DNA of 24,064 bases from Hofstenia miamia (lineage: Eukaryota > Xenacoelomorpha > Acoela): positions 2,458,884 through 2,482,947 of the forward strand of contig SCFE01000020.1 of assembly GCA_004352715.1 (NCBI GenBank). The letters run 5' to 3'. The position numbers were made by a program, and so were the translations under genes. This document shows, one piece after another, positions 1-9,500 of the stretch. How positions within the stretch are numbered: the first letter of the stretch is position 1; each line of letters opens with the position of its first letter. The notes below the pieces were generated by a model. That model saw only the letters and a list, made by a program, of their open reading frames with translations. It did not search any database and was not told where the DNA came from.

Positions 1-1368
1 CTTGAGCGTGGAGTCCGACAAGGATGTGTCCTCGGCCCGTGCTTATTTAACCTCCTTTTCCACTTTCTGATCTGTGAGGGACTCCATGGAACCCCCAAAG
101 GAATTGTTTTTAACTCTTTCTTTGGACAAGGGGAAGTGGAACTTAAGCACATAGAGTATGCTGACGATCTCTGTCTTTTCGGCCGGTCCGAGGAACAAAT
201 ACAGAGCTATCTAGATGGCCTAGTTACAGTTCTAGCGCCACTAGGTATTAATATCTCTGTACCAAAGACCAAGTGCATGTGGTTATCAAAAGCATCGGAA
301 AGAACGTCTGATAGAGTTCATGTCTCTGGAAAGAACATTGAATTCGTATCAGAGTTTAAGTACTTAGGCTCGATGATCAGCACTGCTGGGACAGCCCTCT
401 CCGAAGCAAGACATCGGTGTAAAAATGTACTTGGCAAGATCATACGTTATCGGCGAGTAGCACGTCAGAATGGGCTTGGCAAAGCACTCTCCTTCTTACT
501 CCTACGAGGCGTGATGGTACCCACACTAACGTATGCGTGTGAAACCTGGGCAGAATCTTGTAGGGAACTTGAGATGCTTGAGGCTTCCATGAATACCTGT
601 AAAAGGGTTTTTTGTGGAGTCTCCTTATGGGAAAAGCTCACAAAGGAACAAGTACACGGACTTATGCCTTTCCAACAAGTGCGCACTATAATAGCACGTA
701 AGCGCTTACTTTTTGTAAGCCGGATGCTGGCGCACAGAGAAAGCATAAATAGTGGCGAGTTCCTAGAGCTTAGTATGACAAAAGCATCAATTGTTCCTGA
801 AGGAAATGGCCACGTTGTCAGTGCACGCAAGAGTCAGTGTTGGGAAAAACGGCTTGTACTTGATGTGCAGTGGTTAATGGGTGTTACTCTGGGGGAGTCT
901 CAACTGTTTTCCACTTTGACCACATCGTGCACTCATTCAAGAAACGCGAGAGAGGTTGTTAGCAGCCTATTAGAGTCAGTCAACGGGGATTCAGCGGTGC
1001 TACGGGATAGAATTGCTGGGGCGGCTTACGCAGCAGTACCGAGGCTCACACATGCCAGTACGAGACACCTGAGGTGCACGGAGTGTGCGCGTATGTTTTC
1101 TGCCCAAAAGGCGTTAAATCGTCATGTCAGAAATGACCATACGCAGAGCTCCACGACTATAGCTGATGCTAATTGCTGGAAGTGTGAAGCGAAGGGATGC
1201 TACAAGTCGTACAAGAGCAAAGGTTGGTACTTACGGCATATTAAGACCTGTCACCCCAACCTTTGCAATCGAGCATTGATAGGCAACGAAGGAAGACACC
1301 AGGCTTCCGCCACCAATCCGGGGGCGTTGGAGGGGCCGGTTGCAGTCCTGCAGGAGTCTAAACTATAA
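1..1368 (+). CDS. Non-LTR retrotransposon (LINE) ORF2 C-terminal part: reverse transcriptase plus two C2H2 zinc fingers, 5' partial
   Basis: The frame is open from base 1 to the TAA at 1366-1368 (455 codons), so the protein starts left of the window; the first internal Met (136) is not a real start. Residues 4-13 read GVRQGCVLGP, the conserved RT block before the catalytic loop; YADD at residues 53-56 is the RT active site; FKYLGS near residue 119 is the later RT block typical of non-LTR elements, followed by a YACETW thumb motif. Two C-terminal zinc fingers follow: C359/C362/H375/H380 (C-X2-C-X12-H-X4-H) and C395/C400/H413/H418 (C-X4-C-X12-H-X4-H). The expected job is target-primed reverse transcription of its own RNA, with the fingers probably binding nucleic acid (inference). 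There is no stop or frameshift in 1.37 kb, so the copy is young or recently active. An endonuclease domain would lie outside the window. The clade (RTE- or Jockey-like) is not resolved. Confidence 0.93.
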   Translation, partial: LERGVRQGCVLGPCLFNLLFHFLICEGLHGTPKGIVFNSFFGQGEVELKHIEYADDLCLFGRSEEQIQSYLDGLVTVLAPLGINISVPKTKCMWLSKASERTSDRVHVSGKNIEFVSEFKYLGSMISTAGTALSEARHRCKNVLGKIIRYRRVARQNGLGKALSFLLLRGVMVPTLTYACETWAESCRELEMLEASMNTCKRVFCGVSLWEKLTKEQVHGLMPFQQVRTIIARKRLLFVSRMLAHRESINSGEFLELSMTKASIVPEGNGHVVSARKSQCWEKRLVLDVQWLMGVTLGESQLFSTLTTSCTHSRNAREVVSSLLESVNGDSAVLRDRIAGAAYAAVPRLTHASTRHLRCTECARMFSAQKALNRHVRNDHTQSSTTIADANCWKCEAKGCYKSYKSKGWYLRHIKTCHPNLCNRALIGNEGRHQASATNPGALEGPVAVLQESKL

Positions 1369-1495
1369 AGCTCTTTGTTACTCGATTCCTAGGGCTTCAG
1401 GACCAAAACTGGTCGGTACCATCCAGTACTAAAGTTAGGACTGCGTTTGGGAGCCCCCACATAGAATAGATTAGATAGTTAAGAGAGTGCATGAA
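1369..1495 (+). other. Probable 3' UTR of the LINE
   Basis: Sequence after the LINE stop remains richer in GC and CpG than the AT-rich DNA that follows and ends in a GATTAGATAGTTAAGAGAG-like tail near 1490. It is probably the element's 3' untranslated end. No clear poly(A), microsatellite tail or target duplication is visible, so the exact boundary is a guess. Confidence 0.4.
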
Positions 1496-3154
1496 GCTTA
1501 AACCAGCCTTCGTCAATTTAGAAATTCATACAAAGATGAAGTAAAAATTAATGCTGTTTTGTACAAATTAATGTTTGTGCAAAATCACTTCTCTACTTTG
1601 AATATAACTGGTTATAACACAATTTTCAACATCAGCACTTTTCTTAATATTTACTTTTCATAATAATATCAACTCCTGTTTTTCCGAAAGTGAAGCACGC
1701 GATGCTCAAACACTGCTTCGAGATTCAATGGCTTCTGGTACAAACACGTAAGCAACTGCTCACAATATATTTTAAGTTTTGTAAAAATAAAAATAGTTTT
1801 CAGTTAATATACATTTACAATTTCATCTTTTCTCGTTTTAGAAAGATTTTCTCATGTTCATTACATGTAGTTACTATCCGCAAAAAGTTTGACCACCTTC
1901 CATTTTTTTAAAATAATAATATACCCTTTACATCAGCAACAAGTTTGTAAGAGTAATCACATTGCTAGTAAAAACCGCTCTTTAAATATTGTGTTTTTCA
2001 GTTAGTAATAGTGATTGTAAATTGAAGTAATTATATACTTTAAATAATTTTAATTAATAACTTAATTTGTTTTAGTTCAACAAAAATGAAGATGCACGAA
2101 TGTTCGTTTATTATTTATGATTCCAAATTAAATAAACGATGCTGCAATTAACATAAATTTCACATCAATGACATTTGAAAACTACAAGTTTGATGATTGT
2201 CGAGAATTGAAAATATGTGAGCACCAAGCTAGCTCTAGATTTAGTCATGCAAACATGCATGTAATTCTATTTTAAAGCAATCAATAGATAGTATTAAAGT
2301 AGTTAGGGGTTAATGTTCTAGAGATCACGTCACTTCGACATCTCGGAGGAAACCCCATACTAAAATAGCATACAAAATGTTTGCGATATTAATTAAAAAA
2401 AGATGTTCTGCTACAATCTAATTTTAAAGATTATGGTGAAAAGTGGGGGTTTTTTAAAATCATATATGAAAATTATAATCTTATCAAATATTCCTAATTT
2501 TCTCCATCAATAATCGAACTCATCAGAAATTGTGATTTGGAAGCTGCGATGTTAATTTTGCCCAAGAGAGCAACCAGTGATGTTAAGGCCTACATCAAAA
2601 AATATTAGAAAAATTGACACTGGGAATGCAATTTATTAATAAATTGAAACATCACAATTTTTGCATTTTCTAACGTTTTGGATTTCACACACATTAAATT
2701 TGCTACAGTATTTATACCTTTTAGGTACTCATTGTAAACCAAAAAATGTGAACATTTATGGCTTTTATAAAGTGTGATTAAAGGAAAAAAATCCAGTTCG
2801 AATTGTTGTTATACTTTAGATGAAACGCATATCTGCTATTAAAATGCATTCGTTTCATGGACTGTTTTGTCTGCTACTACTACACGAGAGCCATGACTAA
2901 TTGTATGTCGTTCTCATTGAATGACAACCACTTATCTCAGAAATGCCAAACAGAAATAAGCACAGCGTTTCGGTCGTAACAGCTGGTATTTAAACGCAAT
3001 ATTATTCAATTGAGTTGAATTCTCTTATATCTGGGACAAGCAAATCATTACACTAATCATCATGTTATCTGGATGTTTAAAGTACATGGGAGCAAAAACT
3101 AACCATTACACTTATTGGTACGGACATAGCTTTTTGTTACAAAATGAAGCAGTT
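1496..3154. other. AT-rich intergenic DNA, no recognised gene
   Basis: Only short, biased frames are present (for example 1690-1911), none resembling a known domain. Homopolymer-rich, with CpG present at ordinary frequency. I see no RNA gene, array or element end before the TAA preceding the Harbinger relic. Confidence 0.6.
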
Positions 3155-3183
3155 TAAGGGAGTGTTCCCACTATCGACTTTTA
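3155..3183 (+). repeat. Left target site (TAA) and left terminal inverted repeat of the Harbinger relic
   Basis: TAA at 3155-3157 is followed by GGGAGTGTTCCCACTATCGA and six further bases. It pairs with the reverse complement of 4982-5007, which begins AGGTGTGTTCCCACTATCGA. Confidence 0.8.
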
Positions 3184-3470
3184 CCAGATTTTAGTCGGAA
3201 ATGCAATTATTTTCGTTCACATTGGCGATGTTTTATCATCCGATTTTTTATCAGAAAACCCGGAGTTGGAAGAGCGTTCAGACTATCGATTTTTTATCAA
3301 ATGATAAATTATCAGCTGATAAAAAATCCCAACTCCAATTATATTTTGATTGAAAGTGAGAGAATAAAAACATCTGTTCAATTGGTCGGTTTTAGAATGT
3401 AAACAATGCTTGCATATTTTGTATCATCCAATTTATCACGTTAATAGATAACAATTGCGATAATTTAAGA

Positions 3471-3625
3471 ATGCTCCTTTTAGCTGCTATGCAGCAGAAA
3501 ATAGTCAATTGTTTGCGATAAAAAATCATCCAAAAAATTTCAAAGTAGGAAATAAGAGGCTGGTGGTGTCGGCCGTATTCGGAGCAATCCATTTGATAAA
3601 TGAACTCCGAATAGATTATCCTCAT
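3471..3625 (+). pseudogene. Remnant of the N-terminal region of a Harbinger (HARBI1-like) transposase
   Basis: In one frame from the ATG at 3471 the sequence reads MLLLAAMQQK, and later RGWWCRPYSEQ at 3555-3587, then MNSE. A run of LLLAA followed some 20-30 residues later by R-x-WW-x-RP is characteristic of the N-terminus of Harbinger transposases, ahead of the DDE nuclease. Four in-frame stops (TAA, TAG, TGA, TAA) break it, so no protein is made. The catalytic domain is absent; the frame is lost just before the piggyBac insertion at 3664. It lies between TWA-flanked inverted ends, agreeing with the family call. Moderate confidence, because only about 50 codons support it. Confidence 0.55.
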
Positions 3626-3663
3626 TTGTACCTCAATTATCTTGTTCTATAAGCGTTATTAAT

Positions 3664-3740
3664 TTAACCCTTAAGATACAAAGGTATTTTGCCACCTCTA
3701 AAAGACAAAGGGTGATAAAAATGATCACCTCAAAAAAAAA
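3664..3740 (+). repeat. piggyBac left end with TTAA and a duplicated sub-terminal module
   Basis: TTAA (3664-3667) and the terminal repeat are followed by two successive degenerate versions of the end module: AAGATACAAAGG with GCCACCTCTA, then AAAGACAAAGG with GTGATAAAAATGATCACCTC. The right end has only one version. Confidence 0.65.
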
Positions 3741-4471
3741 CACTATTTATGCCCGATCTTGGTATATTTTAACTCATTCACGCACTATGAGGCGCACATT
3801 TCTTAAAAATCTAGCTGATTAATTTGCGAAAATAGAAATGGGGTTGCGACTTGACAGACCATTTGGACTTCCAACGAACATTGAGAATTTGTCCCAATAT
3901 ACAGGGCAACCAAGTGCTGTTCGACAGCAAGAAGGTGAGGCCTTAAGTGAAACACTCCGATATGGCAAATGCACTCAAGAGGGCAAACGTCCTCGAGATG
4001 CCGATGTGACAGCCTCGAAATGTGCAGGTAGTAACTTGCTAATTTGCGGAAAACACGGAATAAAGAAGAATCTGTGTATTGACTGTTGAATCTTACTATT
4101 GATATTGGACGCCAAAATACGATTGATTCAAAGTTGTAATACGTCGATAATGTGTTACAAAATATTGATTATGCAATGATGTTATGAAACATATTTCAAT
4201 AATTGACTTGTTATATGAATTTCATGTAAAACAAAACATGTTTCATCATCCGTTTTTCAATCGAAAAGGTTGCTTATTTTTCTATGCTTTTAAATTCAAA
4301 CTTTTATCATAATAAAAAATGGAAATTATGAATTATTTTTCCAATAATTTCTTCTTTATACTGATAAATGAAAAATCAATAAGTATCGTGACACAGATCT
4401 GTCTTGTCTAATAGAAATCTAAAACATATAGAGGTGGTGATCAAAATGATCACCCCTTTGTGTCTTAGGGG
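3668..4471 (+). mobile_element. Decayed piggyBac element nested in the Harbinger relic
   Basis: It is flanked by TTAA at 3664-3667 and 4472-4475, the obligate target of piggyBac. The left end CCCTTAAGATACAAAGG matches the inverted right end CCCCTAAGACACAAAGG with two mismatches, and CCC next to TTAA is the classic piggyBac tip. Sub-terminal sequences share a GGTGATNNNNATGATCACC-type palindromic element at both ends. The 804-bp body carries only the C-terminal part of a transposase, so this is an internally deleted, non-autonomous copy. Its position within the 3158-5007 element shows that it inserted later. Confidence 0.85.
3748..4089 (+). pseudogene. C-terminal remnant of a piggyBac transposase (Cys-rich domain)
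   Basis: One frame runs from about 3748 to the TGA at 4087-4089 with a single internal stop (TAA, 3820-3822). The segment before that stop contains RRTFLKNLAD, like the R-x-F-L-x-x-L-A stretch that closes the catalytic region of piggyBac transposases. The tail has KCAGSNLLICGKH followed by C-I-D-C, matching the C-x-x-C / L-C-x-x-H / C pattern of the piggyBac cysteine-rich domain that binds the transposon ends and DNA. The DDD catalytic core is missing altogether: the coding remnant begins only about 80 bp inside the left end. The element therefore could move only with a transposase supplied in trans. Confidence 0.72.
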
Positions 4472-4475
4472 TTAA
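4430..4475 (-). repeat. piggyBac right terminal inverted repeat and TTAA
   Basis: Reads GAGGTGGTGATCAAAATGAT, then CACCCCTTTGTGTCTTAGGGG, then TTAA at 4472-4475. Its reverse complement matches the left tip with two mismatches. Confidence 0.85.
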
Positions 4476-4914
4476 GGACGTCATTATGCACCCACTGTTG
4501 GTTCATAGTTGCCGTAATTATATAATGACCAACAATTAATCCGTTTGCACTTGTAATTCTCATATGCGCAAACAATCCTAGATTTAAATTTGATAGGCTA
4601 TGTGAAACTGAAGCTTTCAATTGATAATATATTTTATAAAGCGTGCATTTGCCGCCAAATGAGGAAATAATTCGATTTCGTGTTTAAAATATTTCAATTT
4701 TAGCAATGAAAGCTGAAATGTAAAGTTGAAACATTTCAACGACAATAATTTACGTTTTGAAGTCTGTTCCCTATTTGAGAAGTAAGCAATTAGTTTCAAG
4801 TAGTTATTCGACAAGTGTTATTAGTGTTCTCAATGTCGATTTTTATCAGCTGATAAAAAAGCATATGAGAGTAATTTAGCATTTTTGCTAAAAAAATCTG
4901 ATGGAGTTCAGACC

Positions 4915-4982
4915 ATCGACTTTTATCACCGATTTCTTGACAGATGCTATTGACTTTTATCACCGATTTCTTGACAGATGCT
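4915..4982 (+). repeat. 34-bp tandem duplication near the Harbinger right end
   Basis: 4915-4948 and 4949-4982 differ at a single base (ATCGAC versus ATTGAC at the start). Each unit contains the GACTTTTATCACCGATTTCT motif found near the element tips. Confidence 0.9.
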
Positions 4983-5010
4983 AAAAGTCGATAGTGGGAA
5001 CACACCTTAA
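4982..5010 (-). repeat. Right terminal inverted repeat and TAA target site of the Harbinger relic
   Basis: The mirror of 3158-3183 with two mismatches in 26 bases, followed by TAA at 5008-5010. The match is ungapped only if TAA is taken as the target duplication. Confidence 0.8.
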
Positions 5011-5071
5011 CATCTCATTTGTGCACAATGAAATAAGCTAATTATTCTTATAACATATGTACAATGTACAT

Positions 5072-5297
5072 TACTAAATTATGTTCTGTCAGAACATGTT
5101 TTGAATTGTAAATTATGTATTCTTATAAGACTTATGTCAACCACAAAAGGATGCGTAATATAGTATTGCATGAAATAGTTCGGCACCAATAAATAACGCA
5201 ATACTTTAACATTGATTCCCTAAATATTTCAATTATTGCAATTATTGTCAAATACGTATTTCGTAAATGAAATAAAATCTAAGAGAATTTTCAAGAA
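5072..5297 (+). repeat. 226-bp direct repeat, copy 1
   Basis: By eye it is identical base for base to 6311-6536. It starts TACTAAATTATGTTCTGTCA, contains the near-palindrome TGTTCTGTCAGAACA, and ends TTTTCAAGAA. The flanks on both sides differ from those of copy 2, giving sharp boundaries. No coding content. Confidence 0.95.
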
Positions 5298-5465
5298 ATT
5301 TTCAGGTTAGGAATTGTTTCAAATTCATGTATCAATATCAGAAGCCAATTAAACAAGTGCATACATACAATGAACAAAGTAAATTACTCCAATATAACAA
5401 TGAAAAATAAAATGACCAAAAGGTCAATACAGTAAAAACATTTTCAAATAAGTGAAGCAACTATT

Positions 5466-5627
5466 TTAAAGTCCCAATATTTTGTTGGTGTATAAAAACA
5501 CTTCACTTCCAAGGTTTGCTGGACTGATTTTTCTTTGGTAGTATGTAGAGATGTATCTCACAGCACTGAATAGTCTCTTCACCCGCTTCGATGTAGGAGG
5601 AGGCTGAGGTTGTATGCACTTTTATTC
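5466..5627 (-). pseudogene. hAT transposase C-terminal dimerisation-domain remnant
   Basis: On the minus strand the frame reads PPPTSKRVKRLFSAVRYIS and continues through L-x-T-N-K to a stop at 5466-5468. The P-T-S-x-x-V-x-R-L-F-S-A motif is the signature of the hAT C-terminal dimerisation region (ZBED-type members normally read TS-x-x-x-E-R-x-FS). An upstream stop at about 5628 and the short length show a broken fragment. The ERLFS Glu is replaced here by Lys, consistent with decay. It lies between the two 226-bp repeats. A neighbouring minus-strand frame (5695-5964) may be another fragment of the same element, but no motif confirms this. Confidence 0.62.
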
Positions 5628-5694
5628 AGAAAAAAGTTTTCCTCTTGTAGATCTCAAATTGGAATTTCACGACAAATGTGACAATAGATGCAAA

Positions 5695-5964
5695 TCAAGT
5701 TGTTGATCTAGGGTTTCTTCTCAGGCGCACATTGATATTGCTTTTTTTAAATTCAGGGTGAAGGGCAATGCTGTGTTCTTTGGTGCCCAAATATGGGATT
5801 AGAAAAGGATGGAGCTCAATTCTCAAGTAACAAATCGAACCATGCCTTGACACTGACATGCTCAAAATCGCACTTTTCTTCTTGGAATTTCTTTGAAACA
5901 TATTCAAAATTTTGACTTTCCAAACAAAATCTGCCAAAACTAAATGGTCCTCAACAGGAAACAA
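5695..5964 (-). other. Unrecognised 89-codon minus-strand frame beside the hAT remnant
   Basis: Uninterrupted from an ATG at 5962-5964 to the stop at 5695-5697, with a residue mix less AT-biased than nearby random frames (HPFLIPYLGTKEHSIALHPE is part of it). It sits about 70 bp upstream of the hAT dimerisation remnant on the same strand, so it could be an internally deleted part of the same transposase. I recognise no domain. Confidence 0.3.
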
Positions 5965-6310
5965 AAGGGAACGTTATTATCCAAAATCTCTATCAATTGA
6001 AAATATACCACTCCAGCATTGAACTGCAAAAATGACTTACTTAGTATTGTGATTGGATAAATAGGGGTAAAATACAAACAATAAATAGTGACCTTAGTTG
6101 AATACCTGTGAATTCTAGAAATAATTTTAACTCATTGTGAGTGCACCAAATGTGTTGTAAACAGCTAATTTCACTCCCTATATTGACAATAATTTTGCAA
6201 TAATTGAGAAAAGTTCAATAAATAATTATATCATTACAATTATTGGCCTGGACAATTATTGATTACTCATTCTTTCATCCATATTTTGCTAAGGCATTCT
6301 ACAAAGGCGA

Positions 6311-6536
6311 TACTAAATTATGTTCTGTCAGAACATGTTTTGAATTGTAAATTATGTATTCTTATAAGACTTATGTCAACCACAAAAGGATGCGTAATAT
6401 AGTATTGCATGAAATAGTTCGGCACCAATAAATAACGCAATACTTTAACATTGATTCCCTAAATATTTCAATTATTGCAATTATTGTCAAATACGTATTT
6501 CGTAAATGAAATAAAATCTAAGAGAATTTTCAAGAA
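6311..6536 (+). repeat. 226-bp direct repeat, copy 2
   Basis: Identical to 5072-5297, at an offset of 1239 bp. Preceded by CAAAGGCGA and followed by TTTGATAATTGCC, unlike the flanks of copy 1. The inner and outer flanks show no matching 4-8 bp target duplication and there is no TG...CA terminus, so this is not a convincing LTR pair. Confidence 0.95.
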
Positions 6537-9500
6537 TTTGATAATTGCCACAATCACCCGCGCCGCTTCAAAGCGACAAATTAGCAGCAGTTCGATCTGC
6601 GTGACAGTCTTCCAATGAACATCTTAGTGTGTATTATTCACGATCTCATACTCTGATAGTAGATGAGCAGCTTTTATATTAGAGGTCAATTACCTGATCG
6701 CAGCTAAATGACCAGTGAACCCCACAACTATGGCGTGAAAGTTTTTTGGCGTTCTGGGCATTCCTGAAGAACTCACATTTGTAGAGTAATTCTCTCAATG
6801 TGCAATAACTTCTAGCTAGCTTTTCTTGTGTGTTCCTTACAATTTTCTGTAAACATGACTTTATTAAATGTCATTTATTGCAATAAAATGCTACACGTGT
6901 AATAATATCTGAACAGACATAATATTAAGGGTTAACTTTCATTTTATATAGATATACCAACCAATTAAGGGGTCATGTCTATAATCAGATAATCGCAGTA
7001 CTAAAAGTGCCCAGTGCTTCGGCGCCTCAATGGGTCCACGATCGGCATTACAACAAAATTAAAGAAGAGAAACTCCTCTATCCCGTGTTTTCAAATTTTG
7101 GATGTCTATATTCATACTTAGTTATAAGTAGGACGTGTTAACAACCCACATGTTTTTCGGTCAAAAACATTACAAAATGTGCTTAAACATGAAAAATGCG
7201 AATTGTGCAAATATTTGAATTGAATGTAAGGTTCAATAAGTGAATAATATTGTCAGGTCAAAATAAAGTTAAAATAAACTATTAAAATAGTAAAATGCTT
7301 ATCAATATTTACATACAAGTTAAACTATGTAGTTGTTCTAAAGTCTTCTGTTGAAAATCTTAACCAATATATTTTGTCATTCATAAACTGTAATTTATAA
7401 TAGGCTTTAAGCAATACATACTTAGTTTGAAGTAGTTTCAATTTTTTCATTAGGCCAAAAATACGGTAAAAATTTCTTGGTTAGTTGGTCCATTTTTGGG
7501 GGTAAATTACTAAGATTTTAGGTTCAAAAAATAGTCGTACTAGTAATAGGCGTTTATTTTTTTTCAAAAAGCCAGAAACAGGAATTTTAAAAGTCGTAAA
7601 CGGTAAAGCTTTTGAATGACATCTAGCCCTTAGCAGAGTAATAAAAATTAAGACCATTAGCATTCGAAAAAGAGATAAACCATGTTTTCTGGGCAGCCCT
7701 TGCACATATAAATATAATAAATAAATTCAAAAAGTTACTTAAAAACATACGTCTAGGAAAAATGGAATTGTTTAAACCACAGTATATCAACCAAAATGAC
7801 TGCCTATCGTTTCAAAAATGAACTTCAGAAAGAAAATCAGCGTAGTGGAATTAATATGGGGTATGTTCATTTTCATGTATTTTTTAGTGTTGACCCGTGC
7901 TGTTAGTTTTTAAAACAAAGTACCTATGGAGGATATCGTGAAGAGGCCAAACATGTACAAAGAACATAACGAATTTGAATGAAGAAATCAAATATTAAAT
8001 AGTATATGGGGTTTGGATTTACATTAAAATGAAGGGGAAAACATCAATTTAGAACAAAACCGAAATATTGATTCAAATGATATTTTAGTTTTTGAAATAG
8101 TATGATAAAACTATTACCGCTTTTGTATCGTCCATAAGCTATCCTGTGGAACGAATTTCTTGTCTAATTCACAATTGAGTATTACGTCATCAACACTTCG
8201 ACAATGAAAAAACTCTTCAGAGAACACTAACGATACTAAATAAAATATTAATTAATGATAATTATCCAAAATAAGTGGTAAATTGTTAAGTACCAAATAT
8301 ATATATAACTAACATATTGAAAACTCAAAAACATAGTTTTCATTATTTTTTGGAAAAAATTGTCATCAAAGTAAACATTCCTAAACTTTTGTCAACTTGT
8401 CAATTTTAATATTCTGCAAATTCCATTCGATGCATTACATTTTGAAATCTTGATAAAAATATCAGTTTTCATCAATTCACACAAGTTTTAGTGGTGTTTG
8501 AAAAAGTGTGTCATTCATTATTAATCTCTAACATTTCTGACTTTGTTATTCTCATTTCTAGTTATCTCTCCATCACTTATAAAAGTCAATAAAATAATTT
8601 TTTTTCAAAATCATGTTGCAATATTTGATTAGACATAAGAAATGCTATTTTTGCAAAGATTTAGTATGGCTATAGGATCAAAATCTTCTAAAATATTTAA
8701 TTAGGTTAAAATTATATTTTCAGGTGAAGATATGGTTAAAATCGACCAATTAATTAGTTAATTTCTATGCTTTTAGGAAAAATGCGTGTCAAAATTTCAA
8801 TTCAAATTAAACTAAAAGAACGATTAGGTAAAATGAAAAAACGGTTGCGATAGTTAGTAGAAATACTCCCAATGGTGCAATATTATAATGCCATTCTTGA
8901 ATTACGTTTTTAGCAGTTCCGAAATTCTTCAGGAAGGGATCATTATTTTTCTATTGAAAATCTTGACAATATTTGGATGTATGCAAACATAATCTGTATG
9001 TTCCAAATAATACATCCTTAGTATAAAATCATTGGACGTTTTCATTAGGTTAATATGAGCTCAAACGTTCTGTTTAAAATGCTAACGTTTAGGTCCAAAA
9101 ATAATCTACCTACTTATATCAATCCATGTATGCATTGTATGCTGATGATATAAAGTATTTATCTAAGAAATCCAATGATCTTCGAGATTCTCGTGGCAAT
9201 AACTTTCAAGGTCTATTACTAATCATATTCTGAACAATTCAAAATTAAGGTGGTTTTCTGTACAATACTTAGCATTTGTAATGTTCAGCAACATACTAGT
9301 TATTCTTCTATTTCTTACTGTGATTTTAAATTATGCTAATTGTGTGATAAATAAGCGTCGAATTTTTCTGCATAAAATAGTTACGACTATTCTTATTCTT
9401 CCCGTGGCACTAGAAATACTTCCCCTAGTTGCTCCTTTGCAGCAATTTCCAAAGCCTAGATCTATCAGTGCTTGAAGCACAACACGTTGCCATGGCTACC

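Larger units (their letters stand above)
3158..5007 (+). mobile_element. Decayed PIF/Harbinger-like DNA transposon, interrupted by a piggyBac insertion
   Basis: The ends form 26-bp inverted repeats (3158-3183 and 4982-5007) with two mismatches and no gap; the shared core is TTCCCACTATCGACTTTTA. They are flanked by TAA at 3155-3157 and 5008-5010, fitting the 3-bp TWA target duplication of Harbinger elements. A remnant at 3471-3625 resembles the N-terminal part of HARBI1-type transposases, which supports this class. TTAA also fits the flanks, so the ends alone would not exclude a TTAA-specific family. Sub-terminal copies of a CTATCGAYTTTTATCA-like motif lie at both ends. About 800 bp in the middle belong to a separate piggyBac element; without it the relic is about 1.05 kb, so most of the transposase is missing. 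Confidence 0.75.

Noticed and set aside
465-830. 121-codon minus-strand frame
   Set aside because: Antisense shadow of the LINE reverse transcriptase frame, with no domain of its own.
5072-6536. 226-bp repeats as LTRs of a small retroelement
   Set aside because: No TG/CA termini, no primer-binding site or polypurine tract, and no matching target duplication; the inner coding fragment is hAT.
9281-9475. Hydrophobic 64-codon frame that could pass for a small membrane protein
   Set aside because: Leu/Ile/Val-rich translation is expected from T-rich DNA; no other support.
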